In this document: positions 28,144 through 36,509 of the stretch, one piece after another
Numbering within the stretch: the stretch's first letter is position 1
Layout of the letters: the number at the start of each line of letters is the position of its first letter
From: Thalassospira sp. HF15
GTDB lineage: Bacteria; Pseudomonadota; Alphaproteobacteria; Rhodospirillales; Thalassospiraceae
NCBI RefSeq assembly: GCF_011806525.1
Contig: NZ_JAAVKI010000009.1
Coordinates: forward strand, 62,001 to 126,000
Reading direction: 5' to 3'
Length of the DNA: 64,000 nucleotides
The notes under the pieces: generated by a model
What the model was told of the DNA's origin: nothing
Database searches by the model: none
Seen by the model: only the letters and a program-made list of their open reading frames with translations
Program-made: the position numbers and the translations under genes

Positions 28144-28407
28144 CGTCAATCTCCGTGAACGGCGACGTTATCTATCAATGCTACGCGCCGGATTTAGCTG
28201 CATAGTGCGCACCTGCAAATACGGTCCACTTCCGTTGGACCGGAACGCACCATTCGCACATACTGCCTTAAAATTAAAGTGGGAAACAGAAATGCAACTT
28301 CAAGGACCCATTGCCATTTCGTCATGAGCACGCGGTGGAGTGTCTAAACCCGGACATTTGCCCGCGACAGCCGGACAATCCGTGGAAAGACTTTTGGACG
28401 TTATTTT
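28144..28407. other. Intergenic region before the chemoreceptor gene
   Basis: About 264 bases between the chemoreceptor start and the stop of the lipid kinase gene. No coding sequence, clear terminator or RNA element was recognised; it must hold the chemoreceptor promoter on the minus strand. Confidence 0.4.
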
Positions 28408-29355
28408 TTAATCTGCAGCGATCCGCAAAAGATCAGCTGAGGTGTCGGCGATCCCGGATGTCAATTCGGCATAGGCTGGCGGCACCATCAAACGCACGGG
28501 ATAGGGTGACAAACTGATCTCGCAGGGAAGTTTCCCCGCACTTTCGCCGTCAATCTGAAGCGGGGCTGGCCCGCAATGGCTTGTAATCGTTATGCGTTCG
28601 GCCTGAACCACGGACACATCACTTTGGGCATGCAACCGATTAAGCGTCAGGGCCAGTCCATAACGCGACAATGCACCGATCCCGTTGCCGGGCATCATCA
28701 CCACATCAAGGCTGTTGGCTGTCAGACTGGCATCTGGTGAGATGATAAAGGATCCGCCATAGTGACGCGCATGGGTCACAACAACGCCCGACACCCGATA
28801 GTTTTCCCGACCGATATTGACTTCAAAGTCGCGGTGGCGCGGGAAAAAGATATTGCGAAGACCCTCAAGAACATAGGCCCCCTTGCCAATCAGGCGCTTT
28901 AGACGCAGCGAAACATTGGCCACCGTATCCGCATCGGCCCCCATACCAACCATCAAAAAGAATGCCCGGCCATTCACAAGACCCGGTCGCACCCAGACCA
29001 TGCCGGGATTGTTGATATAGTCGGCAATGGCACTTGCCCGGATTTCAAGCCCGACCTCGACCGCAAGGACGTTGGCAGTTCCCAGTGGAATGATGCCAAG
29101 CGGTGGAACTTCGTGGCCGTCAATCTGCGCATCCAGCAATCCATTCAGCGCCTCGTTCAGCGATCCATCCCCGCCAGCCACAAACAAACGTTGATGGGCG
29201 CGTACCTTGCGCGCCAGTTCCCGCGCATGACCGGGATGGGTGGTTTGAAGTAATTCCACCTTGATGCCCGCATATTGCAAAATCTGGGACAAAAACCGCT
29301 GTTTGTTGCCACCGGCACGTGGATTGAAGATGACAGTCACGTCCGCTTCGGTCAT
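28408..29355 (-). CDS. Diacylglycerol kinase-type lipid kinase
   Basis: Soluble lipid kinase of the DAGK catalytic family (YegS/DgkB-like). ATP site motifs are NPRAGG near residue 10, GGDGSLNEALNGL near 65 and PLGTANVLA near 95; the C-terminal beta domain ends with the family block QIDGESAGKLP. In the putative lipid-remodelling locus it could convert diacylglycerol released by the divergent PlcP-like enzyme into phosphatidic acid, or phosphorylate another lipid (inference). Start 29355 has GGAAGTGGG upstream. The gene is divergent from the plcP-like gene, with a Pho-box-like sequence pointing toward it. Confidence 0.85.
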   Translation of the reverse strand: MTEADVTVIFNPRAGGNKQRFLSQILQYAGIKVELLQTTHPGHARELARKVRAHQRLFVAGGDGSLNEALNGLLDAQIDGHEVPPLGIIPLGTANVLAVEVGLEIRASAIADYINNPGMVWVRPGLVNGRAFFLMVGMGADADTVANVSLRLKRLIGKGAYVLEGLRNIFFPRHRDFEVNIGRENYRVSGVVVTHARHYGGSFIISPDASLTANSLDVVMMPGNGIGALSRYGLALTLNRLHAQSDVSVVQAERITITSHCGPAPLQIDGESAGKLPCEISLSPYPVRLMVPPAYAELTSGIADTSADLLRIAAD

Positions 29356-29419
29356 TTGGACCCACTTCCGAAATAAAAATGAAATAAATTTTTCATGCGC
29401 ACTAACATATGAAATAAAA

Positions 29420-29440
29420 CATGTAACAGTTGCTTTACAG
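29420..29440 (-). promoter_or_regulatory. Pho-box-like sequence between lipid kinase and plcP-like genes
   Basis: Read on the minus strand, two CTGT-headed 7-mers, CTGTAAA and CTGTTAC, occur 11 bases apart, the spacing and form of a PhoB site (consensus CTGTCAT-n4-CTGTCAT). On the plus strand a consensus TATAAT lies at 29468-29473, preceded by a single CTGTGAA at 29454-29460. PhoB control of both divergent units is plausible but inferred. Confidence 0.55.
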
Positions 29441-29573
29441 AACCGCGAAATTTCTGTGAACGGGTTATATAATCGCCCGATTTGTTTTAAACGGATACTG
29501 GTTGGGGACAGTATTCGGCAAGACAAATTGTCGAATTCCAGCCATCCTTTTGGCAGGATACGGAGGGGCGGCA

Positions 29574-30491
29574 ATGACAGCGATGACGCTGCAACCGCAT
29601 TACCGCACGGTCTGGATTTCGGACGTCCATCTGGGGACACGTGGATGTCAGGCAGACCTTCTATTGGATTTCCTCAATGAAGTAACGGCAGACACCTATT
29701 ATCTGGTGGGTGACATTATTGACGGCTGGCGCCTTAAGAAAAGCTGGTATTGGCCCGAAAGTCATCATGCCGTGATCACGACAATCATGGAAAAGGCAAA
29801 GAATGGCGCCAAAGTCATCTTCGTCCCCGGAAACCATGATGAATTCGCCCGCGAATTTGTCGATATGACGTTTGGCCATGTCGACGTCAAGATGAACGAT
29901 ATCCACGTGACTGCCGATGGCAAGCGCCTTCTCGTCATTCATGGCGACGAATTTGACGGGGTGGTCAAATATGCCAGGTGGCTGGCCTATCTGGGCGACA
30001 CCGCCTACAACCTGGCTATCACGCTCAACCGCTATTTCAACGGGGTGCGCCGCCGCCTTGGTTATGGGTACTGGTCGCTTTCGGCCTATCTTAAGAACCG
30101 GGTGAAAAACGCCGTTCAGTTCATCTGCAACTTTGAAAATGCAGTCGCCCACGAAGCTGCCAAACGCAAGGTGGATGGTGTGGTGTGCGGACATATCCAT
30201 CACGCGGAAAAGCGCGAAATCGGCAATGTGCTTTACTGCAATGATGGCGACTGGGTTGAGAGCTGCACAGCCCTTGTCGAAGACATGGATGGCAAGCTTG
30301 AACTGCTGCACTGGGCGGAAATGCGCCAGATGGCGATGACCCATTCAAGCCCCGGCCGCGACGCGGCAAGCGCGCCATCCCTTGGCCTTGGCAAACTGAT
30401 TTCCATGTTTCGTATCGCCCATAGCGCGGGCAACTCTGCATCGGGCTCTTCGAAAAAGGGCAATGATGCACCGATTGGAAAGACTGCATGA
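29574..30491 (+). CDS. plcP: PlcP-like metallophosphoesterase (LpxH/COG2908 family)
   Basis: Calcineurin-like dinuclear metallophosphoesterase, 305 residues. Metal ligands are visible in order: DVHLG near 20, GDIIDGW near 46, GNHDEF near 86 and GHIHHAEK near 203. COG2908 includes LpxH, but here the gene is translationally coupled to an Agt-type glycosyltransferase and divergent from a lipid kinase, the pattern of PlcP, which splits membrane phospholipids to diacylglycerol during phosphate starvation in marine Alphaproteobacteria (established for that family). Start ATG 29574 follows GGAGGGG. The C-terminal 50 residues are low-complexity. LpxH activity is the alternative. Confidence 0.75.
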   Translation: MTAMTLQPHYRTVWISDVHLGTRGCQADLLLDFLNEVTADTYYLVGDIIDGWRLKKSWYWPESHHAVITTIMEKAKNGAKVIFVPGNHDEFAREFVDMTFGHVDVKMNDIHVTADGKRLLVIHGDEFDGVVKYARWLAYLGDTAYNLAITLNRYFNGVRRRLGYGYWSLSAYLKNRVKNAVQFICNFENAVAHEAAKRKVDGVVCGHIHHAEKREIGNVLYCNDGDWVESCTALVEDMDGKLELLHWAEMRQMAMTHSSPGRDAASAPSLGLGKLISMFRIAHSAGNSASGSSKKGNDAPIGKTA

Positions 30492-31630
30492 AAATACTGA
30501 TCGTAACCGATGCCTGGTATCCACAGGTCAACGGTGTTGTCCGTACCCTTGAAACCGTACGGAGCGAGCTGGGCGAGATGGGGCATGACGTTCATGTCAT
30601 CTCGCCCGATCAGTTTAAAACCATCCCCTGCCCGACCTATCCAGAAATCCGGCTGGCTCTTTTCGCCAAACGCAAAATGGCGAAAATGATCGAGGCCCTT
30701 CATCCGGTTGCCATTCACATTTCAACCGAAGGCCCGCTGGGTCAGGCGGCACGGGCCTATTGCCTGAAAAAGGGTATTCCGTTTTCGACCGCCTATCACA
30801 CGCGTTTCCCGGAATATATTCATGCCCGCTGGCGCCTGCCGCTTTCGATCCTTTATCGCGGCATGAAGCGTTTCCACGGCAAGTCACAATCGGTGATGGT
30901 CGCGACCGAGACGCTCCGTCAGGAACTGTCAGATTGGGGCTTTAACAACCTGCATATCTGGTCACGCGGTGTGGATCTTGATCTGTTCCGCCCTCGCCCC
31001 GATGCCAGCTTTGGCGATTTCCCAAAACCGCACTGGCTGTTTGTTGGCAGGGTTGCGGTGGAAAAGAACATCGGCCATTTCCTTGATCTGGACCTGCCGG
31101 GCACGAAATTTGTGGTCGGCGACGGACCGCAACTAAATGAGCTTAAGGGCAAATATCCCAACGCCCAGTTTCTTGGCAAAAAAATCGGCGAGGAATTGGC
31201 AACCGCCTTTGCAGCCGCTGATGTCTTTGTATTCCCAAGCAGAACCGACACGTTCGGTCTTGTGATCCTTGAAGCCCTGGCATCAGGCACCCCGGTCGCC
31301 GTCTTCCCGGTTCAGGGGCCAGCCGATATCGTGCGCGGCACCAAGGCAGGCGCAATTGATGCCGATCTGCGTGAGGCCGCCCTGGCGGCGCTGGAGCTTA
31401 AAAGTGAAGATGCCCGTGCGCTGGCCGAACAATATAGCTGGCGTAACTCAGCCACCCAGTTCCTGCACAATCTGGCACCATTTTCCGGCGGATTTGATGG
31501 CACAGAGGCCACTCGGGTTTCGCTTGATGATGTGGCAACAACCAGTCTGGCGCAACCGAGTGGGGCGGCCCCGAGGCAAGATAGCGATACAACAGCGGGC
31601 AACGCCCCCATCGGCCAACCAGCGCAATAG
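30488..31630 (+). CDS. agt: Glycosyltransferase family 4 (Agt-like)
   Basis: GT-B fold glycosyltransferase, 380 residues. The N-terminal motif DAWYPQVNGVVRTL is the glycine-loop of sulfoquinovosyl/glucosyl-diacylglycerol synthases, and the C-terminal EX7E-type donor motif appears as TDTFGLVILEALASGTPVAVFPVQGP near residue 255. Overlaps the PlcP-like gene by four bases (ATGA). With it, a phospholipid-to-glycolipid route is likely: PlcP makes diacylglycerol, Agt adds hexose or glucuronate (inferred from known plcP-agt pairs). The last 45 residues are a serine/alanine-rich tail not seen in the catalytic core. Confidence 0.8.
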   Translation: MKILIVTDAWYPQVNGVVRTLETVRSELGEMGHDVHVISPDQFKTIPCPTYPEIRLALFAKRKMAKMIEALHPVAIHISTEGPLGQAARAYCLKKGIPFSTAYHTRFPEYIHARWRLPLSILYRGMKRFHGKSQSVMVATETLRQELSDWGFNNLHIWSRGVDLDLFRPRPDASFGDFPKPHWLFVGRVAVEKNIGHFLDLDLPGTKFVVGDGPQLNELKGKYPNAQFLGKKIGEELATAFAAADVFVFPSRTDTFGLVILEALASGTPVAVFPVQGPADIVRGTKAGAIDADLREAALAALELKSEDARALAEQYSWRNSATQFLHNLAPFSGGFDGTEATRVSLDDVATTSLAQPSGAAPRQDSDTTAGNAPIGQPAQ

Positions 31631-31643
31631 GCCTTAGCCCAAA

Positions 31644-32441
31644 CTAGCGATAAAGGCTTTTGCGCAAAGTGCGGTATGCCCAAAGGCCGTTGAGCGCATC
31701 CGTACCCAGCCAGCGACGGAACGGTCGCAGCAGCAGATAGACCGGGCGCAGCAATCTGATCACCTTGCGCAACGGCACCAATTGCGGTGCGGTTTCGCCT
31801 GCTGCTTCGACATAGGCCTGCCACCCGGCGCGGAGCAGCTCCGGGCGTTTTTTGAATTCCCGCTGGATGGAAAAAACAAACAACAAAATGTCGCGTGCCT
31901 GGGCATCAATGACCGGCATCCGGGCATTCGGGTCTTCTTCAAAATCGATAAAGCCGATCTGCCCATCTTCGCGCAACGTCATGTTTCGCAGCAACGGCGC
32001 ACCATGCGAAACACCTGCGCCATGCAGCTCAGCCAGGGCTGTGCCTGCGTCAACAACATGGCGACGGATGGCGTCATCATTGCCCTTGTCTACTTCGTCT
32101 TCGATACAGTTTTTAAGGATGCGGCCATTATCGCCGATGGCGATCCAGTTTGGTGCAACATCAACCAGATCAGGAACCAGCACTCCAAGCGATGCAAGCT
32201 TGCGCAAGGTCGCGGCTTCGCTTTCAAGGCCTTTCTGTCCGCCCGGTGATACAGTCGGACGCAATAACGGAATGCCGGTGATGTTGGCCGCAAAACGCTG
32301 AATACGGTGCCAGACTTTGTGTTTGGCCGGAACGGATTGTTTGACCCAGATACGCCGGTTTTCCCAGCGCAGCGGAAAAACACGCGCCCCCACACCTTGG
32401 GCAAGGGTACGTTCGACAAGTGCGTGGAGTTGCTCGTTCAT
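31644..32441 (-). CDS. LPS kinase-like protein (RIO/WaaP-type fold)
   Basis: 265 residues with an atypical protein-kinase-like fold. The catalytic loop appears as HGAPLLRNMTL (family HGDxxxxN, with Asp replaced by Ala), and the metal-binding motif as FIDFEEDP, close to DFE of WaaP/RIO kinases. The C-terminal part is basic and hydrophobic (VIRLLRPVYLLLRPFRRWLG), suggesting membrane contact. Phosphorylation of LPS core or another envelope sugar is a guess; loss of the catalytic Asp could mean altered activity. ATG 32441 has no clear ribosome site. Convergent with the Agt-like gene. Confidence 0.7.
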   Translation of the reverse strand: MNEQLHALVERTLAQGVGARVFPLRWENRRIWVKQSVPAKHKVWHRIQRFAANITGIPLLRPTVSPGGQKGLESEAATLRKLASLGVLVPDLVDVAPNWIAIGDNGRILKNCIEDEVDKGNDDAIRRHVVDAGTALAELHGAGVSHGAPLLRNMTLREDGQIGFIDFEEDPNARMPVIDAQARDILLFVFSIQREFKKRPELLRAGWQAYVEAAGETAPQLVPLRKVIRLLRPVYLLLRPFRRWLGTDALNGLWAYRTLRKSLYR

Positions 32442-32611
32442 TTATGTGTCTTATATATCGCTGCGCGATTAGCCCACGCACAGACCATTTTTGTGTCCCG
32501 TATATGCGCTCTGCGGCTTGCCGCCTATGGCCCGGCATGCTAGCAACAGCGCACGTGCTTAAATCATATTTTGCAGCCATATCCATAGAGATAGTATCAC
32601 GTTGATACAAT

Positions 32612-34426
32612 GTGGAAATGGCCGAAACGATCAGGAAGAACTCTTTGCCCAAGCACTCATTGGACCATACATCTGAACATTGGGACACATGGCCACTGGT
32701 CAAACGCATCGTGCAAGATGCGGTAAAACCATATTTCCGAGTGATTATTCTTGCTTTGCTATGCATGGTGATCATGGCGTTAGCAACTGGTGCATACGCA
32801 AAGTTGATGAAACCAATCATCAACGAGATCTTCATGAACAAAGACGAGTCCATGCTGTTCCCAGTTGGTGCAGCTGTGTTGGCATCCTTCGCTTTGAAAG
32901 GATTTGCAAACTACGGCCAGTCGGTATTGATGAGCTATGTCGGAGGAAGAATTATTGCGGACCTCCAGCACCAGCTCTACGAACATGTGGTGCGGATGGA
33001 CATCGGCTTTTTCCACAGCACCAATACCGGTAAGCTGATTATGCGCTTCACGAGTGATATAACTGCCATGCGTAACGCAGTATCAAGTTCACTGGTTGGT
33101 TTTGGCAAAGACCTAGTAACCGCTGCTGTGCTGATCACTGTCATGTTTACCGAAGACTGGTTGTTATCAATTATTGCTTTTACAGTCTTTCCAGCTGCAA
33201 TCTATCCTATTGCACGCCTTGGAAAACGCATGCGTAAAGTCTCGGCGAATACCCAGCAGCAATTAGGAGAATTCGCCACACTTCTGGACCAGACCTTCCA
33301 AGGCATTCGCCATGTAAAAGCTTACGGTATGGAAGCCTATGAGTGCTCTAGAGTTGGCCGACTTGTAGAGACTGTATTTGGCCTAACTTACAAGGCTCAG
33401 TCAGTAAGTGCCCGGTCTTCGCCCATAATGGAAACGCTTGGTGGTGCAGCGATAACCGCGATCGTGATTTACGGCGGCAGTCGGGTAATCGAAGGTGCCA
33501 GTGACCCTGGCAGTTTCTTTGCCTTTATCACAGCCCTGCTTCTTGCTTACGAACCGGTCAAACGTCTGGCCAATATCAACATCACTTTGCAACAAGGCCT
33601 TGCTGCATCCCAACGCGTCTTTACAGTTCTGGACCTAGAACCGGAAATCAAGGATGCGCCAGATGCCACGCAGTTGACGGTCGCTGGTGGCAACATTCGC
33701 TTCAGTAATGTTGCGTTTGCCTACAATACCGAAACCACTGCTCTTCGTGACATTGATCTTGATATTAAGGCTGGTGAAACTGTAGCCCTAGTTGGACCAT
33801 CGGGTTCAGGTAAATCAACCATCCTGAACATGATCCCGCGTTTTTACGAGATCGATAAAGGTGACATTACCATTGATGGTCAGGACATCCGCAATGTAAC
33901 CCTTGAAAGCCTGCGCAAGGCAACCGCACTTGTCAGTCAGGAAATCACCCTGTTTGACGATACTGTACGTGCCAACATTGCCTACGGTCGATCCGGTGCA
34001 ACAGACGCAGAAATAGAAGAAGCTGCACGTCATGCTGCAGCTCATGAATTCATCACGCAGCTCGAACACGGCTATGACACCATTGTTGGCGAACGCGGGG
34101 TAAAACTATCCGGTGGGCAGCGTCAGCGTATTGCAATTGCGCGCGCCATGCTGAAAAACGCACCGATCCTGTTGCTTGATGAAGCAACCTCGGCCCTTGA
34201 TACGGAATCCGAACGCCATATTCAGGGCGCCTTGGCCGAACTGATGAAGGGTCGCACCACCCTTGTGATTGCGCACCGTCTGTCGACGATTATTGATGCC
34301 GACAAGATTTGCGTGGTTAGTAACGGGCGGGTGACCGAACAGGGCAAACACGATGAATTGCTAGCGCAGGGAGGGGCTTACGCCCATCTCTATAACTTGC
34401 AATTCTCGGAAGAAAACGGAAACTGA
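32612..34426 (+). CDS. msbA: Lipid A/lipid ABC exporter (MsbA-like)
   Basis: Half-transporter with six membrane helices (residues 40-330) fused to an ATPase domain (345-600). Walker A GPSGSGKST, signature [15 protein letters not shown], Walker B PILLLDEATSALD and the H-loop in VIAHRLS are intact. It begins a run of lipid A genes (DUF374, waaA, lpxK, lpxL), so flipping of lipid A-core across the inner membrane is the likely task. GTG 32612 is the outermost start; ATG 32618 is equally possible. The membrane part is more A+T-rich in codon use than the ATPase part, hinting at a mosaic gene. Confidence 0.88.
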   Translation: MEMAETIRKNSLPKHSLDHTSEHWDTWPLVKRIVQDAVKPYFRVIILALLCMVIMALATGAYAKLMKPIINEIFMNKDESMLFPVGAAVLASFALKGFANYGQSVLMSYVGGRIIADLQHQLYEHVVRMDIGFFHSTNTGKLIMRFTSDITAMRNAVSSSLVGFGKDLVTAAVLITVMFTEDWLLSIIAFTVFPAAIYPIARLGKRMRKVSANTQQQLGEFATLLDQTFQGIRHVKAYGMEAYECSRVGRLVETVFGLTYKAQSVSARSSPIMETLGGAAITAIVIYGGSRVIEGASDPGSFFAFITALLLAYEPVKRLANINITLQQGLAASQRVFTVLDLEPEIKDAPDATQLTVAGGNIRFSNVAFAYNTETTALRDIDLDIKAGETVALVGPSGSGKSTILNMIPRFYEIDKGDITIDGQDIRNVTLESLRKATALVSQEITLFDDTVRANIAYGRSGATDAEIEEAARHAAAHEFITQLEHGYDTIVGERGVKLSGGQRQRIAIARAMLKNAPILLLDEATSALDTESERHIQGALAELMKGRTTLVIAHRLSTIIDADKICVVSNGRVTEQGKHDELLAQGGAYAHLYNLQFSEENGN

Positions 34427-34452
34427 TCCGGGTAACTTCGGGATTATCGGGC

Positions 34453-35220
34453 GTGCAGTGGCATAAACGGATCATAAAAAGCGATACAATGCGCAGCACC
34501 CTGTGCTGGCTGGCGGCATGCTATGTGCGCCTGATCCGTGCAACAGGGCGCTGGCACACAGAAGGGGGCGATCATCCCGCCCACTATCTGACAGAAGGCA
34601 AACCGTTTATCGTTGCCTTCTGGCATCAACGTCTTTTGATGATGCCCTATACTTGGCGTTCTGTTGGCGGTGACCGGCCGTTTAACATGCTGATTTCATC
34701 GCATCGCGACGGGGAAATCATTTCGCGTACAGTGGGCCAGTTCGACATCAAGACCATTGCCGGATCGACCGGCAAGGGCAAAGGCGGTGCCGCGGCACTG
34801 CGCCAGATCATCAAGGCGCTAAAAGCCGGTGAAGTGGTTGGCATGACGCCCGATGGCCCGCGCGGGCCGCGCATGCGGGCATCAGACGGTGTCATTCAGG
34901 CGGCCCGTATGGCTGGTGTTCCCATTTTCCCCCTGACCTATTCGGCATCCAGGCGGAGAGTCTTTCAAAGCTGGGATCGGTTTGTGCTGCCGCTGCCCTT
35001 TTCGCGCGGTGTATTTCACTGGGGCGATCCGATTTTTGTCGACCGCAAGCTTGATGACGAAGGCATGGAAGCCAAACGGGTCGAACTTGAAAATGCCCTG
35101 ACCACCCTGACTCAGGAAACCGACCGGTCACTTGGCCTTGACGTTATCCCCCCAGCTGGTCCCGATGAACTGCCCAAGCAAAAGCGATCTGCGATCGCGG
35201 CGGGGGAAACCGGGTCATGA
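34453..35220 (+). CDS. DUF374 lysophospholipid/lipid A acyltransferase-like protein
   Basis: 255 residues with the DUF374 family pattern. The acyltransferase block ISSHRDGEIISRTVGQF (an HxxD-like core) lies near residue 80 and the second block TPDGPRGPRMRA near 133. In Alphaproteobacteria DUF374 genes are always near waaA and are believed to add the very-long-chain secondary acyl group to lipid A or a related lipid (inference; not proven here). The GTG start at 34453 follows a weak site, and it overlaps waaA by four bases. The final 25 residues are polar and poorly conserved. Confidence 0.82.
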   Translation: MQWHKRIIKSDTMRSTLCWLAACYVRLIRATGRWHTEGGDHPAHYLTEGKPFIVAFWHQRLLMMPYTWRSVGGDRPFNMLISSHRDGEIISRTVGQFDIKTIAGSTGKGKGGAAALRQIIKALKAGEVVGMTPDGPRGPRMRASDGVIQAARMAGVPIFPLTYSASRRRVFQSWDRFVLPLPFSRGVFHWGDPIFVDRKLDDEGMEAKRVELENALTTLTQETDRSLGLDVIPPAGPDELPKQKRSAIAAGETGS

Positions 35221-36509
35221 GCCTGTTTTACGCCTATCGCGCGACCACCCGCCTGCTTGGTCCGGTTGTGAACCTTTATCTCAACCGGCGCAAAAACCGT
35301 GGCAAGGAGGATGCAGGCCGGATTGGCGAACGGTTTGGCCACCCCGGGGCTGCCCGCCCCAAGGGCCATCTGGTGTGGATACACGGGGCCAGTGTGGGTG
35401 AATCCCTATCCGCCCTCCCGGTCATTGATGAAATCCGCCGTCTCTATCCTTCGGTATCCATTCTGGTAACCACCGGCACGGTCACATCCGCCACCATGAT
35501 GCATACCCGCCTGCCCCAAGGGGTCATTCACCAGTTTGTCCCGATTGACCGTCAGGTCTGTGTCGCGCGGTTCCTTCATCATTGGAAACCTGATGTTGCG
35601 CTTTGGCTTGAAAGCGACTTCTGGCCGAACCTTTTGACAAAGGCAAAAAAGGCCGGCGTCAAGCTGGCCCTTCTCAATGGCCGTATTTCGGAAAAAAGCT
35701 TTAAGGGATACTCCCGCTATCCATCCTTTATCCGCCCGGTTATTTCTGCATTTGACCTGATCCTGACCCAAAGCAGTGACGAAACCACGCGATTTGAAAG
35801 CTTGGGCGCAACATCGGTTCAGGCTGTCGGCAATCTGAAATTTGCAGCCCCGCCACTGCCTGCCGACGAAGATGCACTGGCCAATCTTCAGCAACAGATT
35901 GCCGGTCGTCCGGTCTGGCTTGCCTCAAGCACGTTTAAGGGCGAAGAACATATTGCCGGCGATGTGCACAAAAAGCTCGCTAAGGATCATAGCGGTGTTC
36001 TGACCATGATCGTGCCGCGTCACCCTGACCGGGCAGATGATATTGAATCCGATCTGGTTGCACAGGGTTTGCAGGTCTCGCGCCGCAGTCTTGGCCACGA
36101 AATCACGCCGGGAACCGATGTTTATCTTGCCGATACCATGGGTGAACTTGGCCTGTTTTATCGTATTGCGCCAATCGTCTTCATGGGCAAAACCCTGTCT
36201 GCTGGCGGCGGGCAGAACCCGCTGGAACCCGCAAGGTTGAACTGCGCGATTTTGCACGGGCCCGATATGAGCAACTTTTCCGCCATCAGCAGCGAAATGC
36301 TGGCAACGCGCGCCTGCCGTCCGGTAACAGATGCCGACGACCTTGCACGACAGGTTGCCGCCCTGCTTCGCGATCCGGAAGCCTCGGCGAAGATTGCCAA
36401 GGCCGCGCTTGATTACGCAAATTCCAAGGCCGAGGTTCTTGATCGTACGATTGATGCCTTGCGCCCCCTGATGGCAGAAAAGACCATCAAGGAGATCGAT
36501 CATGCGTGA
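35217..36509 (+). CDS. waaA: 3-deoxy-D-manno-octulosonic acid transferase
   Basis: Membrane-associated GT30 enzyme that adds Kdo from CMP-Kdo to lipid IVA. The N-terminal motif HGASVGESLSALPV near residue 60 with the catalytic glutamate, LALLNGRISEKSFKGY, and the C-terminal nucleotide block GGGQNPLEPARL near 320 are diagnostic. 430 residues, usual length. The start overlaps the preceding gene (ATGA) and its end overlaps lpxK by eight bases, so all are coupled. A mono- or bifunctional type cannot be told from sequence. Confidence 0.96.
   Translation: MSLFYAYRATTRLLGPVVNLYLNRRKNRGKEDAGRIGERFGHPGAARPKGHLVWIHGASVGESLSALPVIDEIRRLYPSVSILVTTGTVTSATMMHTRLPQGVIHQFVPIDRQVCVARFLHHWKPDVALWLESDFWPNLLTKAKKAGVKLALLNGRISEKSFKGYSRYPSFIRPVISAFDLILTQSSDETTRFESLGATSVQAVGNLKFAAPPLPADEDALANLQQQIAGRPVWLASSTFKGEEHIAGDVHKKLAKDHSGVLTMIVPRHPDRADDIESDLVAQGLQVSRRSLGHEITPGTDVYLADTMGELGLFYRIAPIVFMGKTLSAGGGQNPLEPARLNCAILHGPDMSNFSAISSEMLATRACRPVTDADDLARQVAALLRDPEASAKIAKAALDYANSKAEVLDRTIDALRPLMAEKTIKEIDHA

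Noticed and set aside
29574..30491. Calling the COG2908 phosphoesterase simply LpxH
   Set aside because: The coupled Agt-type glycosyltransferase, divergent lipid kinase and Pho-box-like repeats fit PlcP better, and many Alphaproteobacteria use LpxI for that lipid A step; LpxH is kept as the alternative.
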